Assembly (NCBI GenBank): GCA_040389065.1
Contig: JAZKAR010000005.1
Coordinates: 248,001 to 312,000 of the forward strand
Direction: 5' to 3'
Length of the DNA: 64,000 bases
Source of the DNA: JAZKAR01 sp040389065
Lineage (GTDB): Bacteria > Pseudomonadota > Gammaproteobacteria > Burkholderiales > Casimicrobiaceae
In this document: piece by piece, positions 1 to 7,301 of the stretch
How the letters are laid out: each line of letters opens with the position of its first letter
How positions within the stretch are numbered: the stretch's first letter is position 1
Position numbers and translations under genes: made by a program
The notes under the pieces: generated by a model
What the model was told of the DNA's origin: nothing
Seen by the model: only the letters and a program-made list of their open reading frames with translations
Databases searched by the model: none

Positions 1-875
1 GTAGCCAAATGGCTATAAAGTGTTTCAGTGACAAAGCGTTGTAACGAAGCATTCAGCGTAGAAGTTACACGCTCGCCCGGCTGATGAAGAAGCTGACGAG
101 CAAGATGGGGGGCTTCACTTTCATTTTGTATTGGATATGCAGATTTAGGCAACCCAGCGGCTATGAAAATAGCAAACTCACAATGTTCAGGCGAATGAAG
201 AGATTTTAAAATTAAACAGGCACGTTGCCCTATGGTTTCACGTGAAGCAGAAGGCGCACGAAGGAGCGCTGTTAATACGGCTGCTTCCGATAAATCTAAA
301 CTATCCACTCCTTTATTAAATAAACCCTTTGAAGCCGCATCAACGCCTACCAGTTCACCACGAAAAGTAACTCGATTAAGATAAGCCTCTAAAATTTGTG
401 CCTTACTCCATTTACGCTCTATTGCCAAGGCATACCGTATTTGCTGTAGCTTTGAAAAAATATTTCTATCAATAAGCGCCTGCTTTTCACCCTCGCGAAC
501 TACAGTAGCTAATTGCATAGTAATGGTGCTAGCACCTCGGGGTCGTTTACGATGAAAATTATCGGCGATTGCAGAAATAATAGCTTTAGGGTCAACACCC
601 CAATGCCTATAATAATGTTGGTCTTCTGCTTGAATGATTGTTGTTATTAACCGCGGGGAAATTGAGGAAAGATTTATCCAGGTTAATACTCGGCGTTTAG
701 GATCTAAACGCAACCGATGGAGAATGACACCTTTTGAATCGAGAAGCTGTGCTTCCGAACTTTTATTAAGCTGTTGAAACTCTATAAAAGATGGTACTGA
801 GACCATAAACAGCCAACATGTACAACTAATGAAAATAAATAATGCGGTATATAAAGCTTTGTGCTTAAGCTTCAT
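1..875 (-). CDS. pbpC: Penicillin-binding protein 1C, N-terminal part (cut by window edge)
   Basis: Partial gene read leftward from an ATG at 875-873; 291 codons are visible and the reading frame runs off the left edge. The protein starts with a short basic segment and one hydrophobic signal anchor (about residues 7-28), as in inner-membrane class A penicillin-binding proteins. The glycosyltransferase 51 motifs are in order: QAEDQHYYRHWG, with the catalytic Glu at about residue 84; RGASTITMQL at about 113-122; and RKWSKAQILEAYLNR at about 154-168. These polymerise lipid II into glycan strands in the periplasm. The early position of the domain and the short spacing to the anchor fit PBP1C rather than PBP1A/1B. 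The transpeptidase domain, expected further on in a protein of about 770 residues, lies outside the window. A scaffold gap upstream hides its promoter. Confidence 0.88.
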   Translation of the reverse strand, partial: MKLKHKALYTALFIFISCTCWLFMVSVPSFIEFQQLNKSSEAQLLDSKGVILHRLRLDPKRRVLTWINLSSISPRLITTIIQAEDQHYYRHWGVDPKAIISAIADNFHRKRPRGASTITMQLATVVREGEKQALIDRNIFSKLQQIRYALAIERKWSKAQILEAYLNRVTFRGELVGVDAASKGLFNKGVDSLDLSEAAVLTALLRAPSASRETIGQRACLILKSLHSPEHCEFAIFIAAGLPKSAYPIQNESEAPHLARQLLHQPGERVTSTLNASLQRFVTETLYSHLA

Positions 876-956
876 AATTTTTCTTAGAGAAAAAGATGGA
901 TAAAGTCTCCCTCCTCCTTAAAAGAGAAGGGAAAATAAATGAATATTAAAAAAGAT

Positions 957-1056
957 NNNNNNNNNNNNNNNNNNNNNNNNNNNNNNNNNNNNNNNNNNNN
1001 NNNNNNNNNNNNNNNNNNNNNNNNNNNNNNNNNNNNNNNNNNNNNNNNNNNNNNNN
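957..1056. other. Scaffold gap (100 Ns)
   Basis: Exactly 100 undetermined bases, the conventional placeholder for a gap of unknown length. Linkage of pbpC (left) to the pyruvate dehydrogenase operon (right) therefore depends on the scaffolding. The known bases on either side (876-956 and 1057-1085) hold no gene. A purine-rich AGGAGGAGGG tract on the minus strand near 910 is too far from the pbpC ATG to be its ribosome binding site. Confidence 0.98.
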
Positions 1057-1067
1057 TAATAAAGCAT

Positions 1068-1083
1068 AGAAGTAAGCACTTCT
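1068..1083 (-). terminator. Possible terminator hairpin after lpdA
   Basis: AGAAGT and ACTTCT form a 6-bp stem with a 4-nt loop, two bases beyond the lpdA stop codon (1088-1086). The following minus-strand sequence has only broken T runs before the N gap begins. The position fits the end of the pyruvate dehydrogenase operon, but the stem is short and AT-rich, so the call is weak. Confidence 0.3.
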
Positions 1084-1085
1084 CT

Positions 1086-2924
1086 TTATTTTTTCTTCGG
1101 TACAAATAGATCAGTAATCGTACCTTCAGCCATTTCGGCCGCCATTGCCAGGGTTTCAGAAAGTGTAGGATGAGGATGAACGCTTAAACCAATATCATGC
1201 ATATCTGCGCCCATTTCTAACGCCAATACAGCTTCAGCCACTAACTCACCTGCATTAGGCCCGACAAATGAAGCACCTAAAATACGGCGAGTGGCAGGAT
1301 CTAATAACACTTTTGTAATGCCCTCTTCGCGCCCCATAGCTAAAGAACGACCACTGGCTGCCCAAGGAAAACTAGCTTTCTCGTAAGCAATACCCTTCGC
1401 TTTCGCTTGTATTTCTGTTAAGCCCATCCAAGCAATTTCAGGGTCAGTATAAGCAACGGAAGGAATCGTTTTAGCTTCAAACGCAACAGCATGCCCAGCA
1501 ATAACTTCAGCAGCTACTTTTGCTTCATGTACCGCTTTATGCGCTAACATAGGGTCGCCTGCAATATCGCCAATAGCAAAAATATGAGGAATATTCGTGC
1601 GCTGTTGATTATCTACAGAAATAAACCCGCGATCATCAACATTCACACCGGCTTTTTCTGCCCCAATCAATTTTCCATTAGGTCTGCGGCCTACGGCTAG
1701 TAATACGCGATCATATACATCAGGCTGCGGTGCTACTTTTTCATTTGCACCTTCAAATGTGGCTTTTAAACCTTGCGGAGTTGCTTCTAATTTAGCTACT
1801 TTAGTGTTTAGATAAATAGCCTCATAGCGCTTTTCAATACGTTTATGCAAAGGCTTTACGATATCTGCATCTACACCAGGAATCAGTTGAGGCCCTAATT
1901 CTACTACCGTAACTTTTGAACCTAAAGCATCATACACACATGCCATTTCAAGCCCGATAATACCGCCCCCAATCACTAATAAGCGCTTGGGAATAGAGCG
2001 TAATTCTAATGCTCCTGTTGAATCAACTAAGCGCTCATCATCATATGGAAAGCCAGGAATTTTAGTGCTTTGTGATCCCGCCGCAATAATGGCATGCTCA
2101 AAGAAAACAAGTTCGCTTTGCCCATCGTCGCCATTTACACGAATGTGATGATCATCTACAAACTCAGCCTTGCCATGCACTACATCTACTTTACGTTGTT
2201 TTGCTAACCCTGTTAAACCTTTTGTTAGCTTACCAATAACGCTATTTTTCCAGTTAAGCAATGATGCTACTTCAACTTCAGGCTTACCTAACTTAACACC
2301 AAAGTGAGCCATTTCTTCGGCTTCAGTAATCACTTTAGCTGCATGTAATAAAGCTTTAGAGGGAATACACCCAACATTTAAACAAACACCGCCTAGTGTT
2401 TTGTAGCGCTCAATTAAGGTTACTTTTTTGCCTAAATCAGCAGCACGAAACGCTGCGCTATAGCCTCCAGGCCCTGCTCCCAGCACAAGCACTTCTGTAC
2501 GGCGTGTTGCATCTGCGCGTGGCACTCCACCGCCAGAAACCACAGCGGCAGATGGCGCCTTTGCTGCATGACTCGTTGCCAGCTTATTATCTGCTGAAGT
2601 GTTTGCAGGCGTTGGTGCTTGCTGAGGCTGAGGTGACGCTACCGATGAAGCTGATGAAGTGCTAGAAGTAGCAGCAGCCTCACCCTTTTCTGCTTCCAGA
2701 CGAACAATTAAGGTTCCCTCTGAAATTTTATCCCCTACTTTTACCAGAATTTCTTTCACTACTCCATTTTGAGGAGCAGGAACTTCCATCGTTGCCTTAT
2801 CAGACTCTAACGTAATTAAAGATTCTTCTGCTTTTACGCTATCGCCGACTTTAACTAAGATCTCAATAACAGGCACATCATCAAAACCGCCGATATCGGG
2901 TACTTTTACATCAACTAAACTCAT
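1086..2924 (-). CDS. lpdA: Dihydrolipoamide dehydrogenase (E3) with N-terminal lipoyl domain
   Basis: E3 of the pyruvate dehydrogenase complex: it reoxidises dihydrolipoamide on E2 using FAD and NAD+. The protein has 612 residues if started at the ATG at 2924-2922. An ATG two codons earlier (2930) is in frame, but AAGAGG at 2938-2933 is 8 nt from the 2924 ATG and only 2 nt from the other. Starting at 2924 also gives MSLVDVKVPDIGG, matching the AceF start. Domains: lipoyl domain 1-80 with lipoyl-lysine K43 in ESDKATMEVPA; Ala/Ser/Pro-rich swinging linker about 83-140; FAD site GAGPGGYSAAFRAADLG near 149-165; redox pair C181/C186 in GGVCLNVGCIPSK; NAD site GGGIIGLEMACVYDALGS; active-site HPHPTLSE close to the C terminus. 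Ordinary E3 proteins are about 475 residues; the extra length is the fused lipoyl arm. Last gene of the aceE-aceF-lpdA operon. Confidence 0.96.
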   Translation of the reverse strand: MSLVDVKVPDIGGFDDVPVIEILVKVGDSVKAEESLITLESDKATMEVPAPQNGVVKEILVKVGDKISEGTLIVRLEAEKGEAAATSSTSSASSVASPQPQQAPTPANTSADNKLATSHAAKAPSAAVVSGGGVPRADATRRTEVLVLGAGPGGYSAAFRAADLGKKVTLIERYKTLGGVCLNVGCIPSKALLHAAKVITEAEEMAHFGVKLGKPEVEVASLLNWKNSVIGKLTKGLTGLAKQRKVDVVHGKAEFVDDHHIRVNGDDGQSELVFFEHAIIAAGSQSTKIPGFPYDDERLVDSTGALELRSIPKRLLVIGGGIIGLEMACVYDALGSKVTVVELGPQLIPGVDADIVKPLHKRIEKRYEAIYLNTKVAKLEATPQGLKATFEGANEKVAPQPDVYDRVLLAVGRRPNGKLIGAEKAGVNVDDRGFISVDNQQRTNIPHIFAIGDIAGDPMLAHKAVHEAKVAAEVIAGHAVAFEAKTIPSVAYTDPEIAWMGLTEIQAKAKGIAYEKASFPWAASGRSLAMGREEGITKVLLDPATRRILGASFVGPNAGELVAEAVLALEMGADMHDIGLSVHPHPTLSETLAMAAEMAEGTITDLFVPKKK

Positions 2925-2932
2925 GAACATTA

Positions 2933-2938
2933 CCTCTT
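2933..2938 (-). promoter_or_regulatory. Ribosome binding site deciding the lpdA start
   Basis: AAGAGG on the minus strand sits 8 nt before the ATG at 2924 and only 2 nt before the in-frame ATG at 2930. The same hexamer and the same 8-nt spacing precede aceF, so the downstream ATG is preferred for lpdA. Confidence 0.75.
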
Positions 2939-3048
2939 GTATACATTATTTTTCAAGGCACTAACTTTAAATAGTATGGAACCAGGTCTTAGATACATAG
3001 AACTAATCTATATGCGTAATAAGACACTGATTACCATACCATTATTTT

Positions 3049-4419
3049 TTAAAGCAGAATGCGGCGATAATCCGCCAGCACAGTTGCAATATAACTTGCA
3101 AAACGTGCTCCTGAAGCACCATCAACTACACGATGATCATAGGATAATGAGAGCGGTAACATTAAGCGTGGTTGAAACTGTTTTCCATCCCACACTGGTT
3201 TAGTTTGGCTTCTTGAAACACCTAAAATAGCAACTTCGGGCGCATTTACAATCGGCGTAAACGCTGTGCCTCCAATGCCGCCAAGGCTAGAAATTGTAAA
3301 CGTACCACCCTGCATATCAGTAGGTTTCAACTTACCATCACGCGCTTGAGCAGCCATTTCACCCATTTCTTTCGCAAGCTGAGCCACACCCTTTTGATCT
3401 GCATCACGAATGACAGGCACCACTAAACCTTGAGGAGTATCAGCAGCAAAACCAATGTGATAATACTTTTTCAATACGAGCTGGTCGCCATCGAGAGAAC
3501 TATTAAACTCAGGAAATTTCTTTAACGCTGCCACGCAGGCTTTCATTAAAAAAGCCAACATTGTTAGTTTAGTACCTTGTTTAGCTTGTTCCTGATTAAT
3601 TTGCACTCTAAAGGCTTCTAAATCAGTGATATCAGCGTCATCAAATTGAGTAACATGAGGAATCATTACCCAATTGCGCCATAAATTTGCACCAGAGATC
3701 TTTTTAATGCGCGACAAGGGTTGTACTTCAACAGCACCAAATTTAGCAAAATCTACTTTAGGCCAAGGCAGAAGATCTAACCCCACCCCTGAGCCTTGAG
3801 CGACTGCCGATGCTGAAGGTGAAGCACTTAAGCGCGTTTTAACAAAAGCAGTAACATCTTCCTTAGTAATACGCCCTTTAGGTGCAGAACCGCTCACTTG
3901 GCGTAAATCAACGCCTAACTCGCGAGAAAAACGACGCACTGAAGGTGAAGCATGTACACCCGAAAAATCAAGCAAGACCGCGGAATTTACAGCCGTTGAT
4001 TGAGAATGAGCGGGCAAGCTGGAAGAACCAGCCGGGGATGAAACTGAAGGCGAAGATGTAGCAGGCGCAGAAGAAGCAATAGCAGATGCTGCAGGTGCAG
4101 CTTTTTGCTCAATGGTTTCTGGCTTAGCTTCTACAGGCGTATTGCTAGTAGCAGGTGCTGCTGCACTGGAACCACCAGCTTCAGCAGATTCTAACCGAAC
4201 AATTAATGTTCCTTCAGAAATTTTATCGCCTACTTTGACCAAAATCTCTTTAATCGTTCCCGCTTGCGGGGCTGGAACTTCCATGGTGGCTTTATCAGAC
4301 TCTAGTGTTAATAGCGACTCTTCGGCCTGTACGCTATCACCTACCTTAACCAATATTTCAATGACTGGAACATCATCAAAGCCCCCAATATCGGGAACCT
4401 TTACATCTATTACGCTCAT
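3049..4419 (-). CDS. aceF: Dihydrolipoamide acetyltransferase (E2) of pyruvate dehydrogenase
   Basis: Core enzyme of the complex: it accepts the acetyl group from E1 on its lipoyl arm and transfers it to CoA. The protein has 456 residues from the ATG at 4419. A longer in-frame start at 4470 would add 17 residues without a matching ribosome binding site, whereas AAGAGG lies 8 nt before 4419. Domains: a single lipoyl domain (1-80, lipoyl-lysine K43 in ESDKATMEVPA), an Ala/Ser/Pro linker, the peripheral subunit-binding domain at about 156-194 (SVRRFSRELGV...KGRITKEDV), a second linker, and the acyltransferase domain from about 225 with the catalytic motif DHRVVDG (H429, D433). Its lipoyl domain is nearly identical to that of lpdA, so one may have been copied from the other. 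It follows aceE by 57 nt and precedes lpdA by 124 nt. Confidence 0.96.
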   Translation of the reverse strand: MSVIDVKVPDIGGFDDVPVIEILVKVGDSVQAEESLLTLESDKATMEVPAPQAGTIKEILVKVGDKISEGTLIVRLESAEAGGSSAAAPATSNTPVEAKPETIEQKAAPAASAIASSAPATSSPSVSSPAGSSSLPAHSQSTAVNSAVLLDFSGVHASPSVRRFSRELGVDLRQVSGSAPKGRITKEDVTAFVKTRLSASPSASAVAQGSGVGLDLLPWPKVDFAKFGAVEVQPLSRIKKISGANLWRNWVMIPHVTQFDDADITDLEAFRVQINQEQAKQGTKLTMLAFLMKACVAALKKFPEFNSSLDGDQLVLKKYYHIGFAADTPQGLVVPVIRDADQKGVAQLAKEMGEMAAQARDGKLKPTDMQGGTFTISSLGGIGGTAFTPIVNAPEVAILGVSRSQTKPVWDGKQFQPRLMLPLSLSYDHRVVDGASGARFASYIATVLADYRRILL

Positions 4420-4427
4420 ACTTGACA

Positions 4428-4433
4428 CCTCTT
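4428..4433 (-). promoter_or_regulatory. Ribosome binding site deciding the aceF start
   Basis: AAGAGG on the minus strand, 8 nt before the ATG at 4419. This supports the shorter start giving MSVIDVKVPDIGG over the open frame beginning at 4470. Confidence 0.75.
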
Positions 4434-4476
4434 TTTGAGCAGGTTTAAACGGGCGAGCCTGTTGCCACACCCTACT

Positions 4477-7137
4477 CTATACTGATGTTGGTTCTGGTTT
4501 CTCAGGATCAACCCCATATTTTGCAATAGCCTGGGCAACGACTTCTTGTTTTAGTTCACCGTCATCTGCCAATGCTTTTAGCGCTGCAATGGTCACATAA
4601 TAGCGGTTTACTTCAAAGAAACGACGTAAATTCTCACGTGAATCGCTGCGACCGAAACCATCTGTTCCTAATACATGGTAGCGTTTAGGAATAAACGATC
4701 GAATACCATCTGCGAACGATTTCATGTAATCAGAAGCGGCTACTACTGGGCCTTTGCGGGAGGTTAAACATTCTTCCACATACGAAACCTTACGAGGAGA
4801 GGTAGGGTGCAGCAAATTCCAGCGCTCGCAGCGTAAACCTTCACGACGCAGCTCGATGAAAGAAGGGCAACTCCATACATCTGCCGCTACACCCCAGTCA
4901 TTTTCTAGCAGATCAGCCGCGGCAATTACTTCTCGCAGAATGGTTCCACTGCCTAATAATTGAACTTGCTGCTTGGGCTTCTTCTGCTCAGAGGCTTTGA
5001 ATAAATACATTCCTTTTATAATTCCCTCCTCAACCCCTTGAGGCATTGCAGGATGATTATAATTTTCATTCATCAACGTCAAGTAATAGAACTCGTCTAC
5101 CTGCTCTTCTAGCATACGTTTCAAACCATGCTGAACAATGGTAGCTACTTCATACGAGAAGGTAGGATCATACGGGCGGCAATTAGGAATCGATGAGAAC
5201 CAGATCTGGCTGTGACCATCTTCATGCTGCAAGCCTTCACCATTTAAGGTGGTACGCCCTGCGGTTCCGCCCAGTAAAAATCCTCTAGCGCGCATATCAC
5301 CCGCTAGCCAGCACAAATCGCCTACCCGTTGAATTCCAAACATTGAGTAATAGATATAGAAAGGAATCATCGGCAAATTATTGGTACTGTACGACGTTGC
5401 AGCAGCAATCCACGAAGCCATTGCACCAGCTTCATTAATCCCTTCTTGCAAAATCTGCCCTTCGCGCGATTCTTTGTACCACATCAACTGATCAGCATCG
5501 ACTGGCTCATAAAGCTGCCCGACAGGAGAATAAATACCCAACTGTCTGAACATACCTTCCATACCAAAAGTACGTGATTCATCAGGCACGATAGGCACAA
5601 CATACTTACCAATCTGCTTATCTTTAAGAAGCGTAGCCAAAATACGCACAAATGCCATTGTTGTTGATATTTCACGTTCACCCGTAGATTCAAGCTGTGA
5701 TTTAAAAGCAGCTAACGGAGGAACTGGTAATGTATTTGATTTTGCACGGCGTTGAGGAATGCTTCCCCCCAAGGCATCACGGCGTGCCTTAATATACTTA
5801 GCGACAGGGCTATCCTCAGCAGGCCGGTAATACGGCATAGAATCTAGCTGGTCATCAGTAATTGGCACATTAAAGCGGTCACGGAAGGCCCGAACTGAAA
5901 CCATATCCATTTTTTTCTGCTGGTGAGTAATATTTTGCCCCTCACCCGAGCTGCCCATGCCGTAACCCTTAACCGTTTTGGCAAGAATAACAGTAGGAGT
6001 ACCTGTATGTTTCATTGCTGCTGAATAGGCAGCAAACACTTTATGAGGGTCATGCCCGCCGCGATTTAAGCGCCATATATCTTCATCAGACATATTCGAC
6101 ACCATTGCTTTAAGCTCAGGATACTTACCGAAAAACTTTTCACGAACATATTTGCCATCGCGCGCTTTAAACGCTTGGTATTCACCATCAACGACTTCTT
6201 CCATCCGTTTTAGCAAAATACCGTCTTTATCTTTAGCCAGTAGAGGATCCCAATGGCTTCCCCAAATGACCTTAATCACATTCCAGCCAGCGCCACGAAA
6301 GATACCCTCTAATTCTTGAATAATTTTTCCATTACCGCGCACTGGGCCATCAAGACGTTGCAGGTTACAGTTCACCACAAATACAAGATTATCTAGCTGC
6401 TCACGCATGGCGATATTAATAGCGCCTAAGGAATCCACTTCATCCATTTCACCATCACCCATAAACGCCCATACTTTGCGATTATCGGTTTTAGCTAAGC
6501 CTCGATTTTGCAGGTACTTAAGAAAACGTGCCTGATAAATCGCCATTAAAGGCCCTAAACCCATTGAAACGGTAGGAAACTGCCAAAAATCTGGCATCAA
6601 CCAAGGGTGAGGATACGATGATAACCCCCCGCCATCAACTTCTTGGCGGAATTTATCCATCTGCTCTTCGCTTAGTCGACCTTCCACAAAAGCACGGGCA
6701 TACATACCTGGGGATGAATGCCCTTGCATGTATAGTAAATCGCCGCCGTGATCTTGAGTGGGGGCATGCCAAAAGTGGTTAAAACCCACATCGTATAGCG
6801 TTGCTGCAGAAGCAAAACTAGCGATATGGCCTCCTAATTCGAGGTCTTTTTTACCTGCGCGCAATACCATTGCCATTGCATTCCATCGCACAATGGCGCG
6901 AATTTGCTGTTCAATTCCTGAATCGCCAGGAATTTTTTCTTCAGCTTCTAGAGGAATAGTATTCAGATATGCAGTTTGCGCTCGATAAGGAAAGCGCAAA
7001 CCATTTAAACGAGCGCGGTGTAGTAAATTTTCCATGAGATCGTGAGCGCGTTGTGCACCCTCACGAGCGATCACCGCTTCTAGGGCTTCTAGCCACTCAG
7101 CAGTCTCTTGGGGATCAATGTCAGGCGTTATATCCAT
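4477..7137 (-). CDS. aceE: Pyruvate dehydrogenase E1 component (homodimeric type)
   Basis: Thiamine-diphosphate enzyme that decarboxylates pyruvate and reductively acetylates the lipoyl arm of E2. The protein has 886 residues, the usual length of the single-chain alpha2 E1 of gamma- and betaproteobacteria. The ThDP/Mg signature begins GDGEMDE at 228-234 and ends at NCNLQ (256-260). The active-site loop reads TVKGYGMGSSGEGQNITH, and the substrate and dimer regions (HSSPGMYARAF, QEGINEAGAM) are conserved. Start: the ATG at 7137 is preceded by GAGGA at 7146-7142 (4-nt spacing), and an extended -10 promoter lies about 30 nt upstream. First gene of the aceE-aceF-lpdA operon. No pdhR-like regulator is adjacent, because the giant gene lies next upstream. 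Confidence 0.97.
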   Translation of the reverse strand: MDITPDIDPQETAEWLEALEAVIAREGAQRAHDLMENLLHRARLNGLRFPYRAQTAYLNTIPLEAEEKIPGDSGIEQQIRAIVRWNAMAMVLRAGKKDLELGGHIASFASAATLYDVGFNHFWHAPTQDHGGDLLYMQGHSSPGMYARAFVEGRLSEEQMDKFRQEVDGGGLSSYPHPWLMPDFWQFPTVSMGLGPLMAIYQARFLKYLQNRGLAKTDNRKVWAFMGDGEMDEVDSLGAINIAMREQLDNLVFVVNCNLQRLDGPVRGNGKIIQELEGIFRGAGWNVIKVIWGSHWDPLLAKDKDGILLKRMEEVVDGEYQAFKARDGKYVREKFFGKYPELKAMVSNMSDEDIWRLNRGGHDPHKVFAAYSAAMKHTGTPTVILAKTVKGYGMGSSGEGQNITHQQKKMDMVSVRAFRDRFNVPITDDQLDSMPYYRPAEDSPVAKYIKARRDALGGSIPQRRAKSNTLPVPPLAAFKSQLESTGEREISTTMAFVRILATLLKDKQIGKYVVPIVPDESRTFGMEGMFRQLGIYSPVGQLYEPVDADQLMWYKESREGQILQEGINEAGAMASWIAAATSYSTNNLPMIPFYIYYSMFGIQRVGDLCWLAGDMRARGFLLGGTAGRTTLNGEGLQHEDGHSQIWFSSIPNCRPYDPTFSYEVATIVQHGLKRMLEEQVDEFYYLTLMNENYNHPAMPQGVEEGIIKGMYLFKASEQKKPKQQVQLLGSGTILREVIAAADLLENDWGVAADVWSCPSFIELRREGLRCERWNLLHPTSPRKVSYVEECLTSRKGPVVAASDYMKSFADGIRSFIPKRYHVLGTDGFGRSDSRENLRRFFEVNRYYVTIAALKALADDGELKQEVVAQAIAKYGVDPEKPEPTSV

Positions 7138-7167
7138 GGCGTCCTCAGGCGTTAATCATTCGGGCCG

Positions 7168-7176
7168 ATTATAGCA
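7168..7176 (-). promoter_or_regulatory. Extended -10 promoter of the pyruvate dehydrogenase operon
   Basis: TGCTATAAT on the minus strand is a perfect TGn-TATAAT extended -10 box. The expected start of transcription near 7161 leaves a leader of about 24 nt before the aceE ATG at 7137. No good -35 hexamer is visible 16-18 nt upstream (GCGCAG at 17 nt), which fits an extended -10 promoter or activator dependence. Confidence 0.65.
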
Positions 7177-7199
7177 GGGTCATTGCTTGACTGCGCCTA

Positions 7200-7228
7200 C
7201 TTATTGTGCTGCTATGCAGCAAAATAAG
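7200..7228. promoter_or_regulatory. Imperfect palindrome upstream of the aceE promoter
   Basis: CTTATT-g-TGCTGC, a 3-nt centre, then GCAGCA-a-AATAAG: 12 paired positions with one mismatch pair. It lies 24 bp or more upstream of the -10 box and beyond the giant gene's own terminator. It could be an operator, or a second or bidirectional terminator. On the minus strand it is not followed by a T run, which argues against a terminator. Confidence 0.4.
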
Positions 7229-7238
7229 TCTATTAGAC
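7228..7238. promoter_or_regulatory. Small perfect palindrome GTCTATTAGAC
   Basis: An 11-bp palindrome (GTCTA-t-TAGAC) sharing its first base with the larger palindrome at 7200-7228. Its place in the 160-bp aceE upstream region makes it a candidate regulator site. The function is unknown. Confidence 0.3.
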
Positions 7239-7273
7239 TACACTTTTGCACAAATTTACGAATGCTCAGGTCG

Positions 7274-7301
7274 AAAAAAAAGCCATCAAACACGATGGCT
7301 T
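7274..7301 (-). terminator. Rho-independent terminator of the giant gene
   Basis: On the minus strand AAGCCATC, a 6-nt loop and GATGGCTT form a perfect 8-bp stem (7301-7280), followed directly by a T run (complement of 7274-7279). The stem overlaps the TAA stop codon (7302-7300), so transcription ends immediately after translation and read-through into aceE is limited. Confidence 0.85.

Noticed and set aside
884..1105. A small minus-strand reading frame crossing the N gap
   Set aside because: Two thirds of its codons are undetermined bases and it overlaps the 3' end of lpdA in another frame; there is no ribosome binding site or homology.
2925..3048. Separate gene or attenuator between aceF and lpdA
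   Set aside because: The 124-bp spacer has no open frame with a ribosome binding site and only a weak 6-bp long-range pairing (GGTATG/CATACC-like); read as plain intergenic sequence.
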